64,000 nucleotides of DNA from Cystobacter fuscus DSM 2262 (GTDB lineage Bacteria > Myxococcota > Myxococcia > Myxococcales > Myxococcaceae), in NCBI RefSeq assembly GCF_000335475.2, contig NZ_ANAH02000006.1:248001-312000 (forward strand), in the 5' to 3' direction. Under the pieces are notes generated by a model, which was not told where the DNA came from, searched no databases, and worked only from the letters and a program-made list of their open reading frames with translations. The position numbers and the translations under genes were made by a program. How positions within the stretch are numbered: position 1 is the first letter of the stretch; each line of letters starts with the position of its first letter. Positions 11,581-20,342 of this stretch are shown piece by piece.

Positions 11581-11922
11581 ATGCTCAAGTCCGATCTGAT
11601 CAACGTCCTCGTCAACAAGAAGCAGATGACGCAGAAGCAAGCCGAGGCCACGGTCGAGACGATTTTCGAGTCCATGAAGGACGCCCTCTGCCGCGGCGAG
11701 AACATCGAGATCCGCGGCCTGGGCGCCTTCCACGTGAAGAACTACCAGGGCTATCAAGGCCGCAACCCCAAGACGGGACAGATCATCCCCGTGAAGCCCA
11801 AGCGCGGCCTGTTGTTCCGCACGGGCAAGGAGCTGCGCGACCGGGTCAACCGGCCTCCGCCCCAGACGCCCCAGTCCGACGTCTCCTTCGATCCCAAGCG
11901 AGGCAGTGGCGGCAGCTACTAG
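11581..11922 (+). CDS. Integration host factor / HU family DNA-binding protein
   Basis: A 113-residue dimeric DNA-bending protein. The start is the ATG at 11581 (MLKSDLINVLVNKKQMTQKQ), where family likeness begins; an open frame further upstream has none. The DNA-binding arm signature is present (EIRGLGAFHVKNYQGYQGRNPKTG). The Pro after the GRNPKTG loop and the basic VKPKRGLLFRTGKELR helix follow. The C-terminus is extended by about 20 residues rich in Pro, Gln, Ser and Gly beyond the usual 90-95. IHF/HU proteins organise the nucleoid and help recombination and transcription. It is convergent with sctV, 9 bases away. Confidence 0.93.
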   Translation: MLKSDLINVLVNKKQMTQKQAEATVETIFESMKDALCRGENIEIRGLGAFHVKNYQGYQGRNPKTGQIIPVKPKRGLLFRTGKELRDRVNRPPPQTPQSDVSFDPKRGSGGSY

Positions 11923-11931
11923 CCCACCTCC

Positions 11932-14007
11932 TCAGGGCCCCGGCGCGACCGGGGCCAGCCGTCCCAGGGGACGAACCTGCAGTTGCAGCTCCAGTTCGCC
12001 GTAGGTGAGGACCGCGACATCGGGGAAGGCGCCCTCGCACAGCTTGCGCAGGGTGCGCCGGACGTCCGGTGCCGTGAGCAACACGGTCTGCCCGCCCGCG
12101 GCGATGCGCTTCACCCCCTCCAGGATTTCCGCGATCCGCTCGGGAGCGGGCGCCGGTCCCCGTGCCCCGGCGGAGCGCAGCGTCTCCTCGATCTCCGGAT
12201 CCACCAGGTAGGCGAAGAGCGGTCCCGAGGGCGCGAACTTGTGGCTCAAGTAGCGTGACAGCGCCTGACGGCAGCGCTCGGCCAGGGCCGCGGCATCCCC
12301 CTCGGTGGTGGGCGCCACCAACGCCTCCAGGATGGCGCGCAGGTCGCGGATGCTCACCTGCTCGTCCACGAGCTTGCGCAGGACCTCGGTGAGCAACGGC
12401 AGGGGCACCTTCTGGAGCGCTTCCTTCACCAGGGTGGGCGCCTGGGCCTCCAGTCCATCCAGCAGGCCGCGCACCTCCTGCACCCCCAGGAAGCCTGCCG
12501 CGCGCGCGCGGATGACGCCGCGCAGGTGCTCGGCGATGAGCTCTCCCGCGCTTCGCAGCGGAACCTGCGCCAGCTCCAGACGCGCGCGGCTGTCCGCCGG
12601 CACGCGGCTGATGGGCCTGCCCGTGAACGGCTCCACCACCGGCTCGGCCGTCACCTCCAGGAAGGTCAGCTCCTCCGGTTGAGCCAACGCGTAGAGCATC
12701 TCCGGCACGACCTGCCCCATCCCCGCGGGCACCTCGTCGACGAGGATGCGGTACGTCCCCGGCGGCAGATAGGCCGCCCCGGTGCGCACCCGCATACCGG
12801 GCACGCGCACTCCCAGCTCGAGGAAGAGTTCGTCCCGGATCCGGTTGAGCACCTGATGCACGAACGCGCCCCCCTGCTCCTGCGCCAACCCGGTGAGGTC
12901 CGGCGCGAGATCCACCGTCAAGGGCGCCACGCCCACCGGTGCAGCCGCGCTTTGCGGAGGAGCACCAGGCGCCCCCTTCGCATCGTCTCCGGCGGACGCC
13001 TCGCCCGGGGCACCGGGCTCTTCCCCTGACAGGGAGCGCAGGCGAGGAAGGACATACGCGAGCCCGCCGAGCGCGGCCCCCAGGCAGAGGAAGGTCAGAT
13101 GCGGCATTCCGGGCATCACGGCGAGTGCCCCGCAGAGCGCGACCACCACCCAGAGCGCCCGGGCCTCACCGAAGATCTGCGCGCCGATGTCCGAGCCGAG
13201 CGAATCCTCCTCCTTCTCCGACGCCACGCGCGTGACGACGAGCCCCGCCGCCACCGCGATGCAGAGGGAGGGAATCTGTGACACCAGCCCGTCCCCGATG
13301 GCGATGAGCGCATAGGTGGAGGCCGCTTCCGCCACCGTCATTCCGTTCTGCAGCACGCCAATGCAGCTGCCCCCCAGGAGGTTGACCAGGACGATGACCA
13401 GGCCGGCGATGACGTCTCCCTTCACGAACTTCATCGCACCATCCATGGCTCCGAACATCTGCGACTCGCGCTCCAGGTCGCGCCGCCGGCGACGGGCCCG
13501 CGTTTGATCGATGGCACCCGCGCGCAGGTCCGCGTCGATGGACATCTGCTTGCCCGGCATCGCATCCAGGGTGAAGCGCGCGGAGACCTCGGCCACGCGC
13601 TCGGCGCCCTTGGCCACCACGAGGAACTGCACCAACGTGAGGATGGCGAAGATGACCGCGCCGACGACGTAATCGCCCCGGACGACGAACTCGCCGAACG
13701 CCTGGATGATCTCCCCCGCGTGGCCGTCCGCCAGGGCCAGGCGCGTGGACGACACGTTGAGCGCGAGCCGGAAGAGCGTGGTGAACAGGAGCAGCGTCGG
13801 AAAGGACGTCACCTTCAACGCATCCCGGGCCTGGAGCGCCGCCACCAGCAGCGACACCGCCGCCACCAGATTGAGGGCCAGCCCCAGGTCCAACAGCCAG
13901 GGCGGCAAGGGGATGATGAGCGCGCCCAGCACCGCGACCATCGCCACGGCGAGCACCACGTCCGAGGAACTGCGTGCCCGCAGGAGAATCTTCATCAATC
14001 GGTTCAT
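11932..14007 (-). CDS. sctV: T3SS export gate protein SctV (FlhA/LcrD/InvA family)
   Basis: A 691-residue protein forming the nonameric export gate of the T3SS. The N-terminal half has about seven or eight membrane segments (MVAVLGALIIPLPPWLLDLG; FPTLLLFTTLFRLALNVSST; VAEVSARFTLDAMPGKQMSID). The FHIPEP-type signature lies near residue 130-165 with the conserved RARRRRRDLERES loop. The C-terminal half (after about 350) is the large cytosolic domain that receives export substrates. The ATG at 14007 is preferred; a GTG at 14037 would add 10 residues and is only 3 bases from the sctU stop. It is the last gene of the operon. Confidence 0.95.
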   Translation of the reverse strand: MNRLMKILLRARSSSDVVLAVAMVAVLGALIIPLPPWLLDLGLALNLVAAVSLLVAALQARDALKVTSFPTLLLFTTLFRLALNVSSTRLALADGHAGEIIQAFGEFVVRGDYVVGAVIFAILTLVQFLVVAKGAERVAEVSARFTLDAMPGKQMSIDADLRAGAIDQTRARRRRRDLERESQMFGAMDGAMKFVKGDVIAGLVIVLVNLLGGSCIGVLQNGMTVAEAASTYALIAIGDGLVSQIPSLCIAVAAGLVVTRVASEKEEDSLGSDIGAQIFGEARALWVVVALCGALAVMPGMPHLTFLCLGAALGGLAYVLPRLRSLSGEEPGAPGEASAGDDAKGAPGAPPQSAAAPVGVAPLTVDLAPDLTGLAQEQGGAFVHQVLNRIRDELFLELGVRVPGMRVRTGAAYLPPGTYRILVDEVPAGMGQVVPEMLYALAQPEELTFLEVTAEPVVEPFTGRPISRVPADSRARLELAQVPLRSAGELIAEHLRGVIRARAAGFLGVQEVRGLLDGLEAQAPTLVKEALQKVPLPLLTEVLRKLVDEQVSIRDLRAILEALVAPTTEGDAAALAERCRQALSRYLSHKFAPSGPLFAYLVDPEIEETLRSAGARGPAPAPERIAEILEGVKRIAAGGQTVLLTAPDVRRTLRKLCEGAFPDVAVLTYGELELQLQVRPLGRLAPVAPGP
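11936..11956. terminator. GC-rich hairpin between convergent IHF and sctV genes
   Basis: A perfect 8-base inverted repeat (GGCCCCGG ... CCGGGGCC) with a 5-base loop lies just after the IHF stop and inside the last codons of sctV. There is no T-run on either side, so it is not a classical intrinsic terminator. It could stall or stabilise both converging transcripts. Confidence 0.35.
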
Positions 14008-14039
14008 GACCTCTGCCTTTCGTGGAGGGTCCTCCACGC

Positions 14040-15050
14040 CTACGGCTCCCCCGCCACCCGGAGCACCGCCGCGGCGGCCTGGTACAATTCCTCGGGGATC
14101 TCCTCCCCGACGTCGTAGTGCACGAGGCTGCGCGCCAGCGGCACGTCCCGCACCACGGGAACGCCGAGCCGCTCGGCCTCACGCCTCAACTCGAGCGCGT
14201 CCGCCTCGCGCCCCTTGCCAACGAGGTAGGGCGCCTCGCACTCCTCCGGCGCATAGCGAAGCGCGACCGCGAGGTGCGTGGGGTTGACGACCACGACACT
14301 CGCCTTGCCCACCCCTCGCGCGGGCCCCCCCGCCGCCCATTGTCGATGGAGCGCCCGTCGCTGACTCTTGTGATGGGGATCTCCCTCGCTCTCCTTGTGC
14401 TCGCGCTTCACCTCCTCGCGCGTCATCATCAAATCCTTCAGGTGCCTGCGGCGCGCGAGCACGTAGTCCCCCACGCCCAGGACCACGAGCACCCAGGCGA
14501 GCCGCAGCACGAGAGGAGCCAACCGCTTCACGCCGTGCTCCAGGCCCAACGTGCCCGTCAGCCAGACGGAGCGCAGCACGTCCGGCCCCGCCTCCACGGC
14601 CTCGCGCCACACCAGCCACCCCACTCCCACCGCCACGAGCAGTGCCTTGCCCAGCTCGATGAGCGGCCTCACGCTGAGGAGTTTCTTCAAGCCGGCCAGG
14701 GGATTGACGCGCTCCCATTTCGGCACCACGTGGTCCGCGTTCATCTCGAGCCCCACCGTGGCCACGGACACCGCGAGGGAGGCCAGCCAGGCACTCCCGA
14801 GCGGGGGGCCCACCAGGAGCAACAGCAGGAGTCCCGCCTCCTCGAGTGCACCCGCGGACTCCTGGTGCAGCATCAACCGGGCCGTCCACGCCTTCAGCCG
14901 GGAGAAGCCCGGGGGGGCCACGACGCACAGGGCCCAGAAGCCCCCCAGGGTCACCACGCTGGAGGACAGCAGGCGGCTGCGCGGAATCCGCCCCTGTCGG
15001 CGCGCCTCGCGCAGACGCTTCGCCGAGGGTTGCTCGGTCTTCCCGCTCAC
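14040..15050 (-). CDS. sctU: T3SS autoprotease switch protein SctU (FlhB/YscU family)
   Basis: A 336-residue export-apparatus protein. The N-terminus (SGKTEQPSAKRLREARRQG) is the family hallmark. Four hydrophobic segments follow at about 28-50, 73-100, 130-155 and 175-200. The cytosolic domain carries the self-cleavage motif NPTH at residues 256-259, so substrate-specificity switching is probably retained. The start overlaps the sctT stop by four bases, indicating translational coupling. Key residues are intact and the length is normal. Confidence 0.96.
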   Translation of the reverse strand: MSGKTEQPSAKRLREARRQGRIPRSRLLSSSVVTLGGFWALCVVAPPGFSRLKAWTARLMLHQESAGALEEAGLLLLLLVGPPLGSAWLASLAVSVATVGLEMNADHVVPKWERVNPLAGLKKLLSVRPLIELGKALLVAVGVGWLVWREAVEAGPDVLRSVWLTGTLGLEHGVKRLAPLVLRLAWVLVVLGVGDYVLARRRHLKDLMMTREEVKREHKESEGDPHHKSQRRALHRQWAAGGPARGVGKASVVVVNPTHLAVALRYAPEECEAPYLVGKGREADALELRREAERLGVPVVRDVPLARSLVHYDVGEEIPEELYQAAAAVLRVAGEP

Positions 15051-15841
15051 CGCGCCACCTCCGCCAGTTGGAACAAGGCGTCCTCCACTTCGAGGAAGCC
15101 CGCGAGCAGCCGCTCACAGAACAGCCCCACGCCCAGCCACAGCAGGGCGCCTCCCGCGAGGATGCGCAGGGGCGCCCCCATGTCCTGGAGATTCACCTGG
15201 GGCGCGGCGCGCGACACGAGTCCCACCAGGCAGTCCACCGCCATCACCGCCGCGGCCACTGGTGCCCCGATCGCCAATCCCGTGGCCATGGCTCCTCCCG
15301 CGAGCCCCACGACACGCAGCACCGCCCCCTCCCCAGGCACATACGCTCCCAAGGGAACCCAGCCGAATCCCCGCACCAGCCCCGACAGGACCACGGGCAT
15401 GAGCCCTCCCGAGATCACCATCCCCACGAGCAGCGGGTGGAGCGCGTCTCCCGTGGCCGATTCGCGAGACCCCGTGACAGGCAGGCTCGCCTCCGCGGAG
15501 GTGCCTCGGAACAGGTCGATGAAACGGCCCCCCATCCGCGCCGCGTCGAAGGGCAGCGCCGCGACCAGTCCCAGCGACACCCCATAGGTGAGCTCCTTCA
15601 GCGTCAGCGCGGCCAGGTGCACGGGTGACGTCACGGGCGTGGACAGAGACACCCCCGCCTCCTGATGCAGGAAGAGGGCGAGGCTCAGGACCAGCGCGAG
15701 CTTCACCGTCGTCGGCGCCGCCTGTCCTCCCAGCAAAGGACAGAGGAAGGCCACCGGCAACAGTCGCGCGGCGCACAACGCCACCGCCACCACGTCTGGC
15801 CCCCAGGACTCGAACCATCCCCCAAGCAGTTCCCACCTCAT
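15047..15841 (-). CDS. sctT: T3SS export apparatus protein SctT (FliR family)
   Basis: A 264-residue multispanning protein of the export-gate core, which assembles with SctR and SctS. Start is the ATG at 15841 (MRWELLGGWFESW), which overlaps the sctS stop in ATGA; the longer open frame upstream has no family likeness. Six or so hydrophobic segments are visible (VAVALCAARLLPVAFLCPLL; ALTLKELTYGVSLGLVAALP; ILAGGALLWLGVGLFCERLL). The conserved acidic KELTYG region of the family is present. Length is normal. Confidence 0.94.
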   Translation of the reverse strand: MRWELLGGWFESWGPDVVAVALCAARLLPVAFLCPLLGGQAAPTTVKLALVLSLALFLHQEAGVSLSTPVTSPVHLAALTLKELTYGVSLGLVAALPFDAARMGGRFIDLFRGTSAEASLPVTGSRESATGDALHPLLVGMVISGGLMPVVLSGLVRGFGWVPLGAYVPGEGAVLRVVGLAGGAMATGLAIGAPVAAAVMAVDCLVGLVSRAAPQVNLQDMGAPLRILAGGALLWLGVGLFCERLLAGFLEVEDALFQLAEVAR

Positions 15842-16107
15842 CCGCCCACCTCCGCGATGAAGCTCAGGACCTGATGCGTGAAGAGCGTGAGCTGGCTGGC
15901 GATCCACGGCCCGGCCACCACCAGGGCCAGGACCGCCGCGCACAGCTTGGGCACCACCGTGAGCGTGCTCTCCTGCAACTGCGTGGTGGCCTGGAAGAGG
16001 CTCATCAGGAAGCCCACCACCAGGCTCGCGCCAATGGGTGGCAGCGACGCGAGCACCATCAACAGGAGGGCCTCCCGGCCCAGGGAAAGCAACACGTCCT
16101 GGGTCAT
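15838..16107 (-). CDS. sctS: T3SS export apparatus protein SctS (FliQ family)
   Basis: An 89-residue protein with two transmembrane hairpin segments (LLLMVLASLPPIGASLVVGF and LCAAVLALVVAGPWIASQLT). The family motif LFQATTQLQESTLTVVPKL lies between them. Start is the ATG at 16107 (MTQDVLLSLGRE), the usual N-terminus; a longer frame to 16158 overlaps sctR. It is four bases downstream of sctR and overlaps the sctT start. It builds the export-gate core with SctR and SctT. Confidence 0.95.
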   Translation of the reverse strand: MTQDVLLSLGREALLLMVLASLPPIGASLVVGFLMSLFQATTQLQESTLTVVPKLCAAVLALVVAGPWIASQLTLFTHQVLSFIAEVGG

Positions 16108-16111
16108 GACA

Positions 16112-16837
16112 TCACCGGTAGCCGAGGATGAGGCCGCGCGCGAGCAGCGACCAGCCATCCACCGCGACGAAGAGGAGGATCTTGAAGGGCAGGCTCACCT
16201 GGCTCGGCGACAGGGACTGCATTCCCAGGGCGAGCAAGACGTTGGCGACGACCATGTCCAGCACCAGGAACGGAAGGAAGACGAGGAAGCCGATTTGAAA
16301 TGCCTCCTTCAGTTCGGTGAGGACGAAGGCGGGAATGACCACGAAGAGGCTCTCTTCGTGGACCCGCTCCGCCTCCTCGGGCGGGCGCAGCTCACGTGCC
16401 AGGTCCACGAGCCGAGCGCGCTCCTCCGGACTGCCGTGCTTGAGCAGGAAGGCACGCAGCGGCTCGGTCACCGTCCCCGCGCCCTCGAGGATCCGCGCGC
16501 CAGAGCCCATGTCCTCGTAGACGGCCTGCCCCGCGTCGTACATGCGCTCCATGACGGGCGCCATGATGTGCCCCGACAACACCGCGGCGAGCCCCGTGAG
16601 CACGAGGGTCGGCGGAGCTTGCTGCGTCCCCATGGCCGAGCGAGCCAGGGACAACACCACGGCGATCTTCGAGAAACTCGTCAGCATCAACACCGCGAAG
16701 GGCAGCAGGGACATCACCGCCAACATCCCCATCATCGACAGCGGTGTGCCCGCGAAGGACATCCGCGACAGGGAGGGCTCCGCCGCCGAGGCAAGTCCGG
16801 GCATGAGCAGCCCCCCCACCAGCCACGCGCTCCTCAT
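16112..16837 (-). CDS. sctR: T3SS export apparatus protein SctR (FliP family)
   Basis: A 241-residue protein, with a possible N-terminal signal-like segment (LVGGLLMPGLASA) as in FliP. Family motifs are LLPFAVLMLTSFSKIAVVLS, SLFVVIPAFVLTELKEAFQI, GFLVFLPFLVLDMVVANVLL and SPSQVSLPFKILLFVAVDGW. Five SctR copies form the core of the export gate. Start overlaps the fliO-like stop by four bases. All conserved blocks are intact. Confidence 0.96.
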   Translation of the reverse strand: MRSAWLVGGLLMPGLASAAEPSLSRMSFAGTPLSMMGMLAVMSLLPFAVLMLTSFSKIAVVLSLARSAMGTQQAPPTLVLTGLAAVLSGHIMAPVMERMYDAGQAVYEDMGSGARILEGAGTVTEPLRAFLLKHGSPEERARLVDLARELRPPEEAERVHEESLFVVIPAFVLTELKEAFQIGFLVFLPFLVLDMVVANVLLALGMQSLSPSQVSLPFKILLFVAVDGWSLLARGLILGYR

Positions 16838-17250
16838 GACAGAGGCTCCTCGACCGGCGCGCCCGCCACCGCGCGTCGGCGCGACCGGGACTTCACGCGC
16901 ACGGGTGCACGCGCCGGGCGGATCTCCGCGAAGGAATCACCGAACACCACGAAGTAGCGGCTCCCCTCCACCTCCACCAACGCCAGCCCACAGCGCTGCG
17001 ACAAGCCCGTCCGGGACACCACCCGCAGCGGCTCGGTGCGCGGGAACCCGGCCCCAGCACGCCCCCGGTACATCAGCCACCCGCCCAGGACCGCCAGGGC
17101 CAGGCCGCCCAACAACGCCCGAGCCAGTGAGGTCACGGACGCCTCTCTCCACTGCGCCACTCCCGCCAGGCCCAGCACGAGCCCGAGCGCCAGGAGCAGC
17201 CGAATGCGCGGCGACACGCAGGTCCACCAGGTCTTCATCGGCGCGCTCAC
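16834..17250 (-). CDS. FliO-like protein in the T3SS operon
   Basis: A 138-residue membrane protein placed exactly where fliO sits in flagellar operons, just before the FliP homologue. Two hydrophobic segments (RIRLLLALGLVLGLAGVAQW and ALLGGLALAVLGGWLMYRG) are followed by a small soluble part. That part, TEPLRVVSRTGLSQRCGLAL then VEGSRYFVVFGDSF, matches the beta-strand pattern of FliO (basic strand, Gly, 'vve.dgr..llGv'). FliO is an assembly chaperone of the FliP5FliR1 complex in flagella. Classical needle-type systems usually lack it. The C-terminal 25 residues are basic. Start overlaps the sctQ stop by four bases. Confidence 0.65.
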   Translation of the reverse strand: MSAPMKTWWTCVSPRIRLLLALGLVLGLAGVAQWREASVTSLARALLGGLALAVLGGWLMYRGRAGAGFPRTEPLRVVSRTGLSQRCGLALVEVEGSRYFVVFGDSFAEIRPARAPVRVKSRSRRRAVAGAPVEEPLS

Positions 17251-18404
17251 GGCAGCAGGCAGAGAATGCGGGCGCCAACCTCGCCCTCGATGTCCACCAG
17301 CTCCGCCCGAGCCACCGCCCGGTCCCCCACGCGCAGCAGCACGGGCTCACTGGCGCTGACGCGCAACGGCAGCAACACCCCCGGCTTCAAGGCCGCGAGC
17401 TCCGAGAGCGACATCGTCATCCGCGTCAGCTCGATCTCCACATCCACCGGCAGCGGGGGAAGGCCCTCGCTCCGCTCATGCACCGCGGTCACCATGTCCG
17501 ACTCCTGGAGAAGTCCGCGTCCGTGGACGCGGTTCAACGTGAAACCCTCGGGGGCGAAGTCCCCCCCACATTCCAAGCCACGCAACAGCAGCCGCCCGGG
17601 ACCCCGCAGGCTCGTGCCCGACCAGCGCAGCCCCGCGAACAGGATGACGTCCCCCACTCCCAACGTGGCCAACGCCTCGCGCGACAGGGAGGAACACCCC
17701 ACCCGGCAATGAGCGACCAGCCGCGCCGCCAGCACCTCGGGCGCGATCGAGCCGTCACGCTCCACCGGCAAGTCGTTCAGCGCGCACTCGAGGCTCCTCG
17801 CCGGAACCACCAACCGCCCCCCCGCGGTCGTCTGCCCCACCGTCACGGTCAGTTCCACCCCCAGGTGGCGCTGCCGGGCATCCAAGCGCGCCAGCGCCTC
17901 CCCGCGATTCACCGTCACCCCGGTGAGACGCGGACTGAAGCGCCCCTGCAACTCCCCCTGGCCCCGCAGCGCGGACAACACCGACAGGCCCACGAAGGCG
18001 AAGGAAGCTTCCTCCAGGCGCGTCAGCCCCATGAGAGGAGTCCGCTTCGTCGCCCCCCCCGACAGGCGCTCCAGGACGGCGAAGAGCACGGGCGGCTCCA
18101 GCTCCAACACCGCCGTCCCTCCCGTCGCCGACAGGTCCACCAGCGCGAAGGCCGCCGTGTGCGCCAGCCCCGTCGCCGGCATCACCACCGCCTCCAGCAC
18201 CCGTGCCTCCATCTGAACCGGGCAGCCCAGCTCCCGGCCCAGCGCTTCACAGACTCCCCGCATCTCCTGCCGCGCGAACCGCACGGCCTGGGGACGCTCC
18301 TGGAGCGTCACGTGAGCACGAGACAGACGACGGGTGCCGAGCCGACGCAGCCCCATCGGCTTCAAGGTCGTGGATTGGGTATGGATTCCAGGGGGGCTTC
18401 TCAT
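17247..18404 (-). CDS. sctQ: T3SS cytoplasmic C-ring/sorting platform protein SctQ
   Basis: A 385-residue protein. The ATG at 18404 has GGAG 8 bases upstream. The C-terminal about 75 residues form a SpoA (FliN/FliM C-terminal) domain, LPVDVEIELTRMTMSLSELA followed by LKPGVLLPL and RAELVDIEGEVGARI. The middle of the protein (about 50-300) resembles the FliM/SctQ body, with a second degenerate SpoA-like unit near 270-300. SctQ forms the cytosolic sorting platform with SctK, SctL and SctN; none of those three is encoded in this window. 113 bases separate it from the gene upstream. Confidence 0.85.
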   Translation of the reverse strand: MRSPPGIHTQSTTLKPMGLRRLGTRRLSRAHVTLQERPQAVRFARQEMRGVCEALGRELGCPVQMEARVLEAVVMPATGLAHTAAFALVDLSATGGTAVLELEPPVLFAVLERLSGGATKRTPLMGLTRLEEASFAFVGLSVLSALRGQGELQGRFSPRLTGVTVNRGEALARLDARQRHLGVELTVTVGQTTAGGRLVVPARSLECALNDLPVERDGSIAPEVLAARLVAHCRVGCSSLSREALATLGVGDVILFAGLRWSGTSLRGPGRLLLRGLECGGDFAPEGFTLNRVHGRGLLQESDMVTAVHERSEGLPPLPVDVEIELTRMTMSLSELAALKPGVLLPLRVSASEPVLLRVGDRAVARAELVDIEGEVGARILCLLP

Positions 18405-18517
18405 GGTTCACTCCGTGCCGCGAACGGGCCTGTCTCCTTCAGCGCCCGTGCCAGTACCCAGGCTCGTGAAATCACCCGTTTGGAGGGCGGGAGCCTCTCG
18501 AAACGAGACGAGCCGTC

Positions 18518-19027
18518 TCACCGCGTGGCTTCGCGGATGAGCCGCTCGGCCAACGCACACACCCGCTCGGTGGCCTCGGGCCCCGAGGGCTCCAGCTGGA
18601 GCGAGGGAAAGAGGCTGCGGTGGTAGGGCGGCAGCCGCCGGAAGATCTCCCGCCGCAACACCTCGGGCGCCTCGTCCATCACCCCGCGCAACCGCGCCGC
18701 GGCATCCGGCCGCACACCGAACTCCACCGCCACCCGGGCCTGTCTCCTCGCGGACGAGAGCGCGGCGAACCCCGCCAGGTAGCCCCGGGCCCGCACCGCA
18801 TCGGAGTCCCTCAAGCCCTCGAACAGCTCCGCCGCCCGGTCCCGGCCCCACACCAGCGCCACCAACGCCAGCCCCTCCAGGGGCAACAAGGCCGAGGTCC
18901 CCGGCCCGACCTCTCCTGGAGACGGAGCCCGCACCGGCGCGGAGTTCCGCGAGCTCCTCGCCACCACGGTCCGTTCCAACTCCTGAGTGTTCCCCCCTCG
19001 CGCCGCCACCATGACTCCTCCCGACAT
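18518..19027 (-). CDS. Unknown T3SS-operon protein between sctJ and sctQ
   Basis: A 169-residue protein. The ATG at 19027 begins 2 bases after the sctJ stop; the frame continues further upstream only as an antisense-like shadow inside sctJ. Residues 1-40 are polar and probably disordered. The rest is helical (LEGLALVALVWGRDRAAELF; RGYLAGFAALSSARRQARVA; LRREIFRRLPPYHRSLFPSL), without membrane segments. Its location fits an accessory platform protein such as SctK, or a FliG-like helical adapter joining the inner ring (SctJ) to SctQ. I see no sequence proof of either. Confidence 0.7.
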   Translation of the reverse strand: MSGGVMVAARGGNTQELERTVVARSSRNSAPVRAPSPGEVGPGTSALLPLEGLALVALVWGRDRAAELFEGLRDSDAVRARGYLAGFAALSSARRQARVAVEFGVRPDAAARLRGVMDEAPEVLRREIFRRLPPYHRSLFPSLQLEPSGPEATERVCALAERLIREATR

Positions 19028-19029
19028 GA

Positions 19030-19824
19030 TCAGGCCACCTTGCGCGCCGCCCCCGGAGCCACCACCGGCCGCGAGGGAGCAGGAGGCACCGCGGGCTTCG
19101 CCTCCACCCGGGCCTGGAGGTGCCGCAGGCGCAGCGTCATCCAGCACAACCCCAGCGACAGCCCCGTGATCACCAGGGACAACACCGCCAACAGCACCCG
19201 CAGCCGCGTCAGCGGAGACGCTCCCGGCGCGGGCGCCGCCACCCGCGTGGACACCTCGTCCACCATGAGCGACACCCCCTCGGCGCTCAGTCCTTCCACA
19301 CCTCCGGCGAGCAGCGTGCGCAGCCGCTCCCGTTCCCCCTCGAGCCGCGCCGCATGGCCGGGGGCCACGCGCACCAGGGCCGAGGCCTTCGCGGGCACCG
19401 GCTGCTGCCCGGGCCTCGGCGCGGGAGGAACCACCAGATGCACCCGCGCGAGAATCACCCCCTCCACCGTCTGCAGCGTCTTCTCCAGCCCCTGTTCCAT
19501 CACCCGCACCCGGCACAGCTGCTCCTCCACCGGCGTGCGCACCAGACCGCCGCCCCCGAAGACGTCACACCCCGCGTCCTCCGGCGGCCTCGGCAGTCCC
19601 AGTTCGGCGAGGATGCGCACCGCGTCCGAGCCCTGCTCCCCCGTCACCTCGATGGCCCACGTGGGCTTCTTGCCCGACTCGGGCACCTTGCGCGCATCGA
19701 GCCCCCGCTCGACGAGCACCCGCTGCAGTTCGTTGGCCTGGCGCTCATCCAGGCCATGTTGGATGCGGTCCTGACAGCCCGTGGCACACACGAGCAGCAG
19801 GAAGAGACAGCGTCGCGAGAACAT
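19030..19824 (-). CDS. sctJ: T3SS inner-membrane ring lipoprotein SctJ
   Basis: A 264-residue protein. Start is the ATG at 19824 (MFSRRCLFLLLVCATGC), a lipoprotein signal with lipobox ATGC, as in YscJ/PrgK. The first ring-building domain follows (DERQANELQRVLVERGLDAR), then the second near LEKTLQTVEGVILARVHLVV. A C-terminal transmembrane segment (LRVLLAVLSLVITGLSLGLC) ends in a basic tail. It is less than half the size of flagellar FliF, which marks this as a non-flagellar T3SS. It precedes the 169-aa gene by 2 bases. Confidence 0.92.
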   Translation of the reverse strand: MFSRRCLFLLLVCATGCQDRIQHGLDERQANELQRVLVERGLDARKVPESGKKPTWAIEVTGEQGSDAVRILAELGLPRPPEDAGCDVFGGGGLVRTPVEEQLCRVRVMEQGLEKTLQTVEGVILARVHLVVPPAPRPGQQPVPAKASALVRVAPGHAARLEGERERLRTLLAGGVEGLSAEGVSLMVDEVSTRVAAPAPGASPLTRLRVLLAVLSLVITGLSLGLCWMTLRLRHLQARVEAKPAVPPAPSRPVVAPGAARKVA

Positions 19825-19835
19825 GGAATGACTCC

Positions 19836-20333
19836 TCACACCTGCGTCTGCAGGATCTGCTTCACGCCGCCGGTCGCCTTCTCGACGACCTTGCCGGCGA
19901 GATCGAGCTCCTGGCTCGCGCGATACACATGGGCCTGGAAGGCGAGCAGCTCCGCCGCGGAGAAAGACCGGCCGGACTCGGCCAGCTCCAGGATGTGATC
20001 CAACCGCCTCTGTGCTTCCCCCACCCGGTCCAACACCCGTGCCGCCTGGGCTTGTCCGGGCTCGGGCACCGCGCCCACCTGCCCCGCGGCCTTCACCTCC
20101 GACCGCCCCCCCGAGGCCCGCTCCACGCCTCCCGCCTCGCACACCCCGCGCGCCGCCTCGGGCCGTGGCGAGGGCACCCGGCCCGGCGCGCCCTCGGTGG
20201 CCACCGGAATACCCGGCGGCCTGGCCGCGCCCTTCGCTCCTTCCATCACCTGGCTGAAACCCGCTCGGCCCGAGCGCTCCAGCGCGGACGCGGCGCCAGC
20301 ACCTCCGACCGCTCCCACCTTGCCGATGGCCAT
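19836..20333 (-). CDS. sctI: T3SS inner rod protein SctI
   Basis: A 165-residue protein. The C-terminal 40 residues match the inner-rod signature of YscI/EscI/HrpB proteins: ELLAFQAHVYRASQELDLAG followed by KVVEKATGGVKQIL. The first 90 residues are low-complexity (Ala, Gly, Pro, Glu), making it longer than the usual 80-120. Such flexible N-termini are common in secreted rod subunits. It lies 11 bases upstream of sctJ in transcription order. The rod connects export gate and needle. Confidence 0.85.
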   Translation of the reverse strand: MAIGKVGAVGGAGAASALERSGRAGFSQVMEGAKGAARPPGIPVATEGAPGRVPSPRPEAARGVCEAGGVERASGGRSEVKAAGQVGAVPEPGQAQAARVLDRVGEAQRRLDHILELAESGRSFSAAELLAFQAHVYRASQELDLAGKVVEKATGGVKQILQTQV

Positions 20334-20342
20334 GACGTGCCC

